Shown: piece by piece, positions 1 through 10,000 of the stretch
How the letters are laid out: each line of letters opens with the position of its first letter
How positions within the stretch are numbered: position 1 is the stretch's first letter
Source of the DNA: Prevotella communis
GTDB taxonomy: Bacteria; Bacteroidota; Bacteroidia; Bacteroidales; Bacteroidaceae
Assembly: GCF_022024115.1 (NCBI RefSeq)
Contig: NZ_CP091792.1
Location: forward strand, 620,001-684,000
Reading direction: 5' to 3'
Length of the DNA stretch: 64,000 bases
Translations under genes and position numbers: made by a program
The notes under the pieces: generated by a model
The model's input: only the letters and a program-made list of their open reading frames with translations
Told to the model about the DNA's origin: nothing
The model's database searches: none

Positions 1-747
1 GCTCTATGCCGCAGAGGGCACAGTCGGAACGCTGGGCGAAGTCGAAGCGCTGCCACTGCATCGAGAGGGCATCGAAGGTGAGAAGACTATTGGTGAGCAG
101 ATTGCCCACGTTAGCAAGATATTTGATACACTCGGTGGCCTGAACGGTACCCAGCATGCCGGCGATAGAGCCGAGCACACCAACGGTGGCGCAGGTCTCT
201 ACGTCCTCTTTGGCGGGTGGCTCGGGAAACAGACAACGATAGCAGGCTGAGCCGGGCACATGGGTCATCAATTGTCCGCTATAGCGACTGATGCCGCCCA
301 TGGAAAAGGCCTTTCCTAACATTACGCAGGCGTCGTTGACCAGATATTTCGTGGCGAAATTATCGGTGCCGTCGATGATGAAATCGTAGGGACGTATCAG
401 TTCGAGGGCATTGGCCTCACTGAGATAGGTCTCGTAGGTCTCGACCTTGACATCAGGATTGATGGCCTGCATGCGCTCTTGGGCTACCTCCACCTTGGGA
501 CGTCCTACGTCGGGTGTGCTGTGAAGTACCTGTCGCTGCAGGTTGGTGATGCTGACGGTGTCGCCATCCACAACACCGATGGTACCCACACCTGCAGCCG
601 CCAGATAGAGGGCAACTGGTGAACCCAGTCCGCCTGCCCCTACCAGCAGCACCTTCGACTGCAATAATCGCTCCTGTGCATCGAGGCCGAAACCATCGAG
701 AATGAGGTGGCGATTGTATCGCCTGCATTGTTCACGAGAGAGTTCCA

Positions 748-748
<1 letters not shown>
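1..748 (-). CDS. thiF: ThiF/MoeB-type adenylyltransferase, C-terminus cut by window edge
   Basis: Activates the C-terminal glycine of the sulfur carrier ThiS by adenylation in thiazole synthesis. About 249 residues are visible, starting MELSREQCRRYNRH. The nucleotide-binding GAGGLG is near residues 37-42, followed by an acidic VVDGD segment near 60. Two zinc-type Cys pairs (CYRC near 165, CALC near 244) match the E1-like family. It is the last visible gene of the thi operon, directly after thiC, and its ATG overlaps the end of a 7-bp repeat tract. MoeB/HesA are close relatives; the thiS-thiE-thiG-thiC context favours ThiF. The track-independent reading frame is open to base 1, so the gene continues beyond the window. 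Confidence 0.9.
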
Positions 749-2382
<1,634 letters not shown>

Positions 2383-2393
<11 letters not shown>

Positions 2394-3156
2394 GAAATGC
2401 GGTCAATGGGCTTGACGCCTCGGCACTGTCGGCAATGGCTCCAAGACCAGCCTCATAGGCTTGTCGGCCGGCGATGACGGCCTGACGGAAGGCATCGGCC
2501 ATCTTAACGGGGTCGCCTGCCACGGCAATGGCGGTATTGACTAAGACACAGTCGGCACCCATCTCCATGGCCTCGGCAGCATGACTAGGCGCTCCGATGC
2601 CGGCATCAACGACTACGGGCACGGTGGCCTGGTCGATGATAATCTGCAGGAAGTCCTTCATGCGCAGACCTTTATTGGTGCCGATGGGGGCGGCAAGGGG
2701 CATCACCGTGGCAGCACCGGCCTCTTCGAGATGCTTGCACAGTGTGGGGTCGGCCTGACAATAGGGAAGTACCACGAAACCGAGTTTTACCAGTTGCTCG
2801 GTGGCTTTCAGCGTCTCTACAGAGTCGGGCAGCAGATAGCGTGGGTCTGGGTGAATCTCCAACTTGAGCCAGTTGGTGCCGAAGGCCTCGCGTGCCATCT
2901 GGGCGGCAAAGACGGCCTCCTCGGCATTACGCACGCCAGAGGTGTTGGGCAGCAGTTGGATGTTGGGGAATTGGGTGATGTGGGTGAGTAATTCGTCATC
3001 CTGATCGTCAAGTTCTACTCGCTTCATGGCAACGGTCACCATCTCCGTGGCAGAAGCCTCGATGGCGCGCGCCATCAGTTCGTTGTTATTGAACTTGCCT
3101 GTGCCTAAAAAAAGGCGAGAGCTAAACTCCCGCCCTGCAATAATTAGTTTACTCAT
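2383..3156 (-). CDS. thiG: Thiazole synthase ThiG
   Basis: Forms the thiazole phosphate ring of thiamine from deoxyxylulose phosphate, dehydroglycine or iminoglycine and ThiS thiocarboxylate. The 257-residue length is normal. The Schiff-base lysine is probably K98 in [10 protein letters not shown], and the conserved PNTSG lies at 70-74. A phosphate-binding [17 protein letters not shown] stretch follows near 190. Its start overlaps the thiE stop by a few bases, which suggests translational coupling. The C-terminus ends inside the heptad repeat. Confidence 0.97.
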
Positions 3157-3769
3157 GATTAATGATGTTTATGATGTGTTTCATTTCTGCAATGGGGTCG
3201 TCGGCACGCAATACGGTGCCACTCAGTGCAATGCCCGTGATACCTGTCTGGAGGATGGCGGGGATGTCGTCTTTGGTGATGCCGCCAATAGCCACCACGG
3301 GAATCGTGATATTGGCAGCACGCAGTTTTCTGATGATTTGACGATAACCGTCAAGTCCCAGGACAGGGGCCAGTTTCTGTTTGGTGGTGGTGAAACGGAA
3401 CGGGCCGCAACCAATATAATCGGCTGAGGCTTCGTAGTGGGCTTTTGCTTCCTCGAAGGTGTTGGCTGTGCCACCGATGATGAAGTCGGGCCCTAAAATC
3501 TGTCGGGCCTCACGGATAGGCATGTCGTTCTTTCCCAGGTGCACGCCGTCGGCCCCCAGTTCGCGTACCAGTGCCACACGGTCGTCGATGATAAATTTGG
3601 CTCCATAGGCACGGCAAAGCTTTTGGGCTTCGACAGCTATGGGGCGTACCTCATCATCGGTAGCATCCTTCATGCGCAGTTGTATCCATCGACAACCGCC
3701 CTCAAGAGCCAGTTGGATGGAGTCCAGATAACTATAACGCTCGGAATAGTGGGAAATAAACTGTACCAT
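3149..3769 (-). CDS. thiE: Thiamine phosphate synthase ThiE
   Basis: Couples the pyrimidine and thiazole halves to thiamine phosphate. TIM-barrel motifs are clear: [41 protein letters not shown] and VVAIGGI. The start chosen is the ATG giving [11 protein letters not shown], five bases after the thiS stop with an AAGG box just ahead. An upstream in-frame ATG would add 14 residues and overlap thiS. With this start the protein has 206 residues, normal for ThiE. Confidence 0.95.
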   Translation of the reverse strand: MVQFISHYSERYSYLDSIQLALEGGCRWIQLRMKDATDDEVRPIAVEAQKLCRAYGAKFIIDDRVALVRELGADGVHLGKNDMPIREARQILGPDFIIGGTANTFEEAKAHYEASADYIGCGPFRFTTTKQKLAPVLGLDGYRQIIRKLRAANITIPVVAIGGITKDDIPAILQTGITGIALSGTVLRADDPIAEMKHIINIINHE

Positions 3770-3774
3770 CTGCC

Positions 3775-3972
3775 TTACCCCCCGCATGCTGCTTTGATAA
3801 TAGTGATACATGCGCCTTCCTGAAGAGGTGTGTCGTCCCAGGTGCTACGTGGTTTCAACTGATTATCGATGGCGATTGCCACACCTTTGGGCGGCAACTG
3901 CAGTTGGGTGGCAAGCTCTGATATAGTAGAGGCTTGCGTCTCGTGTTGTTTGTTGTTAATATTAATTTTCAT
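3775..3972 (-). CDS. thiS: Sulfur carrier protein ThiS
   Basis: A 65-residue ubiquitin-fold sulfur carrier ending in the diagnostic Gly-Gly (AACGG), which ThiF adenylates and which carries the thiocarboxylate to ThiG. The start chosen gives MKININNKQ. A strong purine box (GGAGG, nine bases upstream) decides it and lies at the 3' edge of the TPP riboswitch. An upstream ATG in frame would run through the aptamer and is unlikely. It is the first gene of the thi operon. Confidence 0.95.
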   Translation of the reverse strand: MKININNKQHETQASTISELATQLQLPPKGVAIAIDNQLKPRSTWDDTPLQEGACITIIKAACGG

Positions 3973-3980
3973 ATTTCTTT

Positions 3981-4055
3981 CCTCCGACGGCATTACCCGC
4001 GTCAGGTTCTATGGGTATTTTCTCAGCTTTGGCACATGCCTCAGCACCCCGAATA
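3981..4055 (-). promoter_or_regulatory. TPP riboswitch (THI element)
   Basis: Read on the minus strand, the stretch has the conserved THI-box core: GGGGTGC, a GCTGAGA segment, then AGAACCTGACGCGGGTAAT and a final GGAGGAA. It lies directly ahead of thiS. The terminal GGAGG doubles as the thiS ribosome binding site, so ligand-stabilised pairing of the basal stem could hide it. Translational control is inferred; no separate terminator stem is evident between aptamer and thiS. Confidence 0.95.
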
Positions 4056-4070
4056 TTTGTTTTTGCGCTG

Positions 4071-4102
4071 CAAAAGTACAGATTTTATTTTAATCTGACA
4101 AA
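4071..4102 (-). promoter_or_regulatory. Promoter of the thi operon
   Basis: On the minus strand a TTTG (-33 box, 4099-4102) is followed after 20 bases by TACTTTTG (-7 box, 4071-4078), a very good match to the Bacteroidetes primary sigma consensus. Transcription would start just ahead of the riboswitch. The spacer holds an inverted repeat, CAGATT and AATCTG. Confidence 0.75.
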
Positions 4103-4156
4103 GAAAACTGGAACTTTTTTTATGGAGAAAACTGGCAAAATATCGCCATATAGCTG

Positions 4157-4223
4157 AAATCATGAATTCACTCGAGTGATTTCATGATTTGAGCTAACTC
4201 AATCGATGAAATCACTCGAGTGA
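4157..4223. repeat. Nested palindromes in the clpB-thiS gap
   Basis: A 12-bp palindrome TCACTCGAGTGA occurs twice (4168-4179 and 4212-4223). The copies sit inside an 18-bp perfect inverted repeat (4168-4185 with 4206-4223). A second perfect 10-bp inverted repeat (4157-4166 with 4181-4190) uses the first copy as its loop, so two mutually exclusive hairpins are possible. Function is unknown. Confidence 0.75.
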
Positions 4224-4226
4224 AGA

Positions 4227-4275
4227 TTTTGGGGTCCCGGAAAACTCGAGGCGAGTTTTTCCGGGACCCCAAAAA
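4227..4275 (-). terminator. Large hairpin after clpB, probably bidirectional
   Basis: Arms of about 22 bp (4227-4248 and 4253-4275) pair almost perfectly, with one bulged T and a four-base loop. The ends are TTTT on one side and AAAA on the other, giving a U-tract in either direction. It lies 20 bases past the clpB stop. Confidence 0.8.
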
Positions 4276-4294
4276 TAATTGTCGTGATAATGAT

Positions 4295-6841
4295 TTAATT
4301 CCTGAAGACCAGGCCGTCGCCGAAGGAATCCACGATGATGGGCTTCTCGCGATTCACCTCGTCGGCCAGCAGTTTCTTCGACAGGTCGTTGAGCAGATAC
4401 TGCTGGATGGCACGCTTCACAGGTCGTGCACCATAGTCGGGATCGTAGCCTTCCTGTGCCAGCCAGTCGATAGCCTGTGGGGTGACCTCCAGGGTGAAGC
4501 CCTGTGGCTCAAGCATCTTCTGGACACGTGTCAACTGTAGTTTGACGACATCGGCAATCTCCGCCTTTGACAGTGGTGTGAAGGTGATAATCTCGTCGAT
4601 ACGGTTCAGGAACTCAGGGCGCATAGTCGCGCGGAGTTGTTCGCGTGTGGCATTCGAGGTCATGATGATGATCGTGTTCTTGAAGTCGGCCGTACGTCCC
4701 TTGTTGTCGGTAAGTCGTCCGTCGTCCAATACCTGTAAGAGGATATTGAATACATCGGGGTGTGCCTTCTCGATCTCATCGAAGAGTACCACGGAATAGG
4801 GCTTGCGGCGTACAGCCTCGGTGAGCTGACCGCCCTCATCATAGCCTACATAGCCCGGAGGTGCACCAATCAGGCGGGAGACCGTATGCTTCTCTTGGTA
4901 TTCCGACATGTCAATACGCGTCATCATAGTCTCGTCATTGAAGAGATATTCTGCCAGCGTCTTGGCAAGTTCAGTCTTACCCACACCAGTGGTACCTAAG
5001 AAGATAAATGAAGCGATAGGACGCTTAGGGTCTTGCAAACCGGCGCGACTGCGGCGCACGGCATCAGAGACGGCTGTGATGGCCTCGTTCTGACCGATGA
5101 CGCGACGATGGAGCTCCTCCTCGAGGTGGAGAAGTTTCTCGCGCTCGCTCTGCATCATACGGGTGACGGGGATACCTGTCCAGCGTGATACTACCTCGGC
5201 GATATCATCGGCGGTAACCTCCTCGCGGACCAGTCTGGTACCCGACGGAGATCCGTCGGGAGTAGTGGCACTGTCCAGTTGGCGCTGGATGGCGGCGATG
5301 TCGTCCTCAAGGGCCTTTAGCTTGGAGTAGCGTATCTCAGCCACCTTACCGTAATCGCCTTCGCGCTCGGCACGCTCGGCTTCCAGTTTGAGATTTTCCA
5401 TCTCTTGCTTGTCTTGCTGAATCTTGTTGATGAGCTGGCGTTCGCCCTCCCACTTGGCGCGGAAATCGCGCTCCTGGTCTTTGAGCTCGGCAATCTCGCG
5501 GTCAAGCTGCGAGAGCTTATCCCCAGCGGCCGAACCACTGGGCACGGAAGCTTCGCGCTTGATGCTCTCGCGCTCAATCTCGAGCTGTGCCAGGCGGCGC
5601 GTAATCTCATCGAGCTCCTCGGGCAGACTGTCGCGCTCCATGCGGAGTTTGGCGGCGGCCTCGTCCATCAGGTCGATGGCCTTGTCGGGCAGGAAACGTT
5701 CGGTGATATAACGCTCGGAGAGTTGCACGGCAGCGATACAGGCATCATCCTGAATACGTACCTTGTGGTGGTTTTCATAGCGCTCCTTCAAACCACGAAG
5801 GATGGAAATGGCAGAGAGTTCATCAGGCTCGTCAACCATCACAGTCTGGAATCGACGTTCCAGGGCCTTGTCCTTCTCGAAATACTTTTGGTATTCATTG
5901 AGGGTGGTGGCACCGATGCTGCGCAACTCGCCTCGTGCCAATGCAGGCTTCAGGATGTTGGCGGCATCCATGGCACCCTCGCCCTTGCCGGCACCAACGA
6001 GCGTATGAATCTCGTCGATGAAGAGGATGATACGTCCGTCAGAAGCTGTCACCTCGTTGATAACGCTCTTCAGGCGTTCCTCGAACTCGCCCTTGTATTT
6101 CGCACCAGCCACCAATGCACCCATATCCAGCGAGAAGAGTTGCTTGTCCTTCAGATTCTCGGGCACGTCGCCACGTACGATACGTTGGGCCAGACCTTCA
6201 ACGATGGCTGTCTTACCTGTACCGGGCTCACCAATCAGGATGGGGTTGTTCTTTGTGCGGCGCGATAGAATCTGCAACACGCGACGAATCTCGTCATCAC
6301 GTCCGATGACGGGGTCGAGCTTACCTTGACGGGCCAGGTCAACGAGGTTTTTAGCATATTTCTCCAGCGACTGATAGTTGTCGTCAGCGCTCTGACTCTG
6401 CACACGCTGCCCCTGACGGAGTTCGAGGATAGCCTGACGCATATCCTTCTCGTTGGCACCCGCGTCTTTCATCATACGACTCACGGTGGAGTTGACGATT
6501 AAGAGAGCCAACAGAATTGGCTCACACGAAACGTACTCGTCGTTCATCTCGTGGGCAAGGTCTTCGGCTTTCTGCAGAACCTTCTGACTGTCGTTTGAGA
6601 GATAGGGTTCGCCACCTTGCACACGGGCCAGATGCTGCATCTCCTGTGAGACCAGCATGTTGAGTTGCTGGACGTTGACACCCAGTTTCTGGAAAATAAA
6701 TGTGGTAATGTCTTGCGCCTTGTCCATCAGGGCCTTGAACAGATGCACGGGCTCAATGGACTGCTGACCGTTTTGGCGGGCCATGTTGACGGCCTGCTGT
6801 ACGGTTTCCTGCGCCTTGATAGTGAATTTGTCGATTGTCAT
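4295..6841 (-). CDS. clpB: ATP-dependent disaggregase ClpB
   Basis: Hsp100 chaperone that pulls proteins out of aggregates together with DnaK. The 848 residues show the ClpN repeats (about 1-145), the first AAA+ domain with Walker A GEPGTGKT at 204-211, the coiled-coil middle domain typical of ClpB (about 400-525), and the second AAA+ domain with GTTGVGKT near 600, GYVGYDEGG and a C-terminal D2-small domain. The start giving [11 protein letters not shown] is chosen because AAGGAG lies seven bases ahead; the open frame extends 38 codons further but those are not family-like. A clear ribosome binding site is notable here, since most genes in the window lack one. No TAnnTTTG promoter was found upstream, so a heat-shock-type promoter is possible but not seen. 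Confidence 0.97.
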   Translation of the reverse strand: MTIDKFTIKAQETVQQAVNMARQNGQQSIEPVHLFKALMDKAQDITTFIFQKLGVNVQQLNMLVSQEMQHLARVQGGEPYLSNDSQKVLQKAEDLAHEMNDEYVSCEPILLALLIVNSTVSRMMKDAGANEKDMRQAILELRQGQRVQSQSADDNYQSLEKYAKNLVDLARQGKLDPVIGRDDEIRRVLQILSRRTKNNPILIGEPGTGKTAIVEGLAQRIVRGDVPENLKDKQLFSLDMGALVAGAKYKGEFEERLKSVINEVTASDGRIILFIDEIHTLVGAGKGEGAMDAANILKPALARGELRSIGATTLNEYQKYFEKDKALERRFQTVMVDEPDELSAISILRGLKERYENHHKVRIQDDACIAAVQLSERYITERFLPDKAIDLMDEAAAKLRMERDSLPEELDEITRRLAQLEIERESIKREASVPSGSAAGDKLSQLDREIAELKDQERDFRAKWEGERQLINKIQQDKQEMENLKLEAERAEREGDYGKVAEIRYSKLKALEDDIAAIQRQLDSATTPDGSPSGTRLVREEVTADDIAEVVSRWTGIPVTRMMQSEREKLLHLEEELHRRVIGQNEAITAVSDAVRRSRAGLQDPKRPIASFIFLGTTGVGKTELAKTLAEYLFNDETMMTRIDMSEYQEKHTVSRLIGAPPGYVGYDEGGQLTEAVRRKPYSVVLFDEIEKAHPDVFNILLQVLDDGRLTDNKGRTADFKNTIIIMTSNATREQLRATMRPEFLNRIDEIITFTPLSKAEIADVVKLQLTRVQKMLEPQGFTLEVTPQAIDWLAQEGYDPDYGARPVKRAIQQYLLNDLSKKLLADEVNREKPIIVDSFGDGLVFRN

Positions 6842-7032
6842 AGTTAACTCCTTTCTTATTTGTTTTGTTTCTGATGACAGGGCATCAAACAGCGTGCCGT
6901 CTGCTAAAAACATGACAATTTGACGGAAAGTGATGACAGAACGTCGGTTGCGCAAATCCGTAAAATGCGTTAAACTTTCCTATTTTAGGGCAATTTTGGA
7001 GTAACGAAATATGGATTGTCAGATTTTTTTTA

Positions 7033-7040
7033 TATCTTTG
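7033..7040 (+). promoter_or_regulatory. Promoter -7 box (TATCTTTG) of the macroglobulin operon
   Basis: A TAnnTTTG match 22 bases before the ATG at 7063. A well-placed TTTG -33 box is not seen; the nearest TTG is only 14 bases upstream. Confidence 0.5.
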
Positions 7041-7062
7041 CTTTCTAAAACAATGTTCGCAT

Positions 7063-10000
7063 ATGAAAAAGATTGCATTAGCCGTTATATGGATGATTCC
7101 AGCGTTTTTGTTTGGACAGTCGTATGAGTCTTTGTGGAAACAAGTGGAAGATGCCTTGAACAAGGATCTGCCGCAGACGGAACAGCAGGTGCTACGCCAG
7201 ATAGCAGCCAAGGCAGAGAAAGAAAAGAATTACGGACAATTACTGAAAGCAGAGTTGGAGGCCGGTCAGGCATGTACTTCGGTGAGCCGTGACTCGCTGA
7301 AGCCTGTTGTAGAGCGTTTGCAGCAGCGTGAGGAGCGTGCAAAGGATCCTGTGTTGCGTGCTGTTTATCAGACCGTGCTGGGTTCTATCTATGAAAGAAA
7401 CTACTTTCTTGGCGAGAATCACAGAGAGATTGCCAAGCATTATTATGATATGGCATTGCAGCATCCGGAGCAGTTGGCTGCGGTGAAAGCTGATAGTTTC
7501 CGGCCATTTGTGAAGGAAGGCGAAGACAGCCGCATTTATAGTGGTGACTTGCTTAGCGTGATTGGTTATGAAACTAAGCATTATGATGTGTTGCGTGATT
7601 ATTATCTGAAGAAAGGTAATCGTGTTGCAGCGATGATGAGTAGTTTGGAATGGCTCATGCAACAAGCACCTTATGACGACGAAAAGTCAAGCTGGTCTCC
7701 TTTTTTTGCACGTTTGGACTCGCTGGCTGAGGCTTATGCTGACCTGCCGGAGACGGGCGAGGTGGCAATTCGTCGTTATGGACTCATGGAGGAGAATGCT
7801 CAGGTCTCGGCAAAAGAGAAATGGGAATATATAGATGTTGCCTTGAAACACTGGGGTACATGGGACCGAATGAATGAATTGCGTAATAAGCAGAAGGAGC
7901 TAAAGTCCTTGAATTATTATACTTGGGCGCATGAACCGGTATTGCCTCATAGGGAAATAACCGTAGGAATAGGTGATATCCGTGGTATTTCTAAGCTTAC
8001 TATGCGTGTCTATCGCGTGAATGCCACCGCCATGGATCTGAAAGATATTGATCCGAACAAGGAAAATGACTATCGGAAAATCAAAGGAAGATTGACGGAG
8101 AAACCAGAACTGACACAGGTGCGAACCTATGGTGGCAAGGCTCCCTATGAACAATTCAATGATACCCTGAAGTTGTCGGCTTTGCCCGTGGGTGTCTACA
8201 TGGTAGAGGTTGAAACCTTGCCAAGTATGAAGAAGGTGGAGCGTAGTTTCTATTACGTTAGCAACCTGCGTGTGCTGTCTCAGCATCTTTCCAAAAGTAA
8301 GACTCGCTATGTGGTTGTAAATGCGACCACAGGACAGCCCGTGGGTGGTGCCAAACTACGTTTTAATTCGAATGGAAAGATTGTCACCCTGACCACCGAT
8401 AGTAAGGGTGAGGCTGTTAGCGAGACTGGTAGTTTGCGCGTCACAGAACTCTTTGTTACTACTGACGATGATAAGGCTTGCGCGGAGATGAATCATTATG
8501 GCTATTTCACGTATTATAAACAACAGGAAATGAGAGAGGAAGCCAGAATCTTTACTGACCGTTCCATCTATCGTCCTGGGCAGGTTGTTCATGTGTCGGT
8601 CATCCTTTATAAGACAGAGAAGGGCTTCCAACATAGTGTGCGTAAAGGTGAGAAAGTACAGGTTACCTTAGAAGATGCTAATGGAAAGGAGATTGGAAAA
8701 GAGTATGTAACTACTGATGATTATGGTACTTGTTCCGCACAGTTTACACTGCCACGCAAGGGCTTGACAGGACAATACTGCGTACGAGTGGATCGTGTAA
8801 GCAACTGGTTCCGTGTGGAAGAATATAAGCGCCCAACTTTCGAGGTGGAGATGCCAAAGGTGACGGTTGACTATAAAGATGGTGATACGCTACAGGTGAA
8901 AGGTATAGCCCGTACTTATGCCGGAACACCAGTACAGGGTGCCAAAGTGAAATACACGGTGGAGCGTACCAGGCATCAATTATGGTGGCGCTATTCGTAT
9001 TATTGGAATCAGATCACTATTGGGGAGGATGACGGTACTCACATGATGGCAGAGGGTGAGGTCGTTACTGATGCTAATGGACACTTTACGATTCCTACCC
9101 CTATGGTATTGCCCATGACGAAATATGCCATGCTATATAATTTCGAGATTGATGTGGATGTGACAGATCAGGCGGGTGAGACGCATTATGCCGAGCTGTC
9201 GTTACCGTTGGGTAACCGCAAATCGATGTTTCTCATTGATTTACCCACAAAGATACTGAAAGAGGATGGGGGTAGTATGACCTTTATGATGCAGAACTCT
9301 GCTGGTGTTGATACGGATGCGAGTGTGCGCTATCGTGTGGATGGTGGCAGATGGAATACTGTCAAGACCATGACGAAATGTCCTCTTGCCAAGGGACAAC
9401 TGAAGGTGGGTAAGCATACCGTGGAGGCCATCTGTGGTGAGGATTCCCTGAAACGTGAGTTCGTGGTGTTCTCGCTCGATGATAAACGACCTGTTGCTGA
9501 GACAGACGATTGGTTCTATGCTTCAAGTAATTATTTCCCTAATGATGGTACGCCTGTTACCGTACAGGTTGGATCGTCAGCCAGCGATGTACATGTGGTT
9601 TATACTATTCTTTCGGGCGACAGACTAATAGAAAGCGGTTCTGCTGACCTGACAAATGAACTGTTGAATCGTAAGTTTACATACAAAGAGGACTATGATA
9701 ATGGTATCCTGATAAGTTTTGCATGGGTGAAGGAAGGTAAATCCTATGTTCATGATATTTCTATTGAACGTCCAAAACCGGATATGAATCTGAAACTGCA
9801 ATGGCAGACTTTCCGCAACCGATTGGAACCTGGACAAAACGAAGAATGGACGCTAACCATCTTAGGCCCAGACGGGAAACCCGTCAAGGCGCAGCTGTTG
9901 GCTACGCTTTATGATAAGAGCCTGGATCAGTTGACTCCCCACGAATGGTCTATGAGTGTCAATAGACGATTGCCATTGCCTCAGACAAGTTGGTTCTTCT

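Noticed and set aside
5405..6268. Plus-strand ORF of 287 residues
   Set aside because: Antisense to clpB in its most conserved part; high leucine content is a by-product of the complementary codons.
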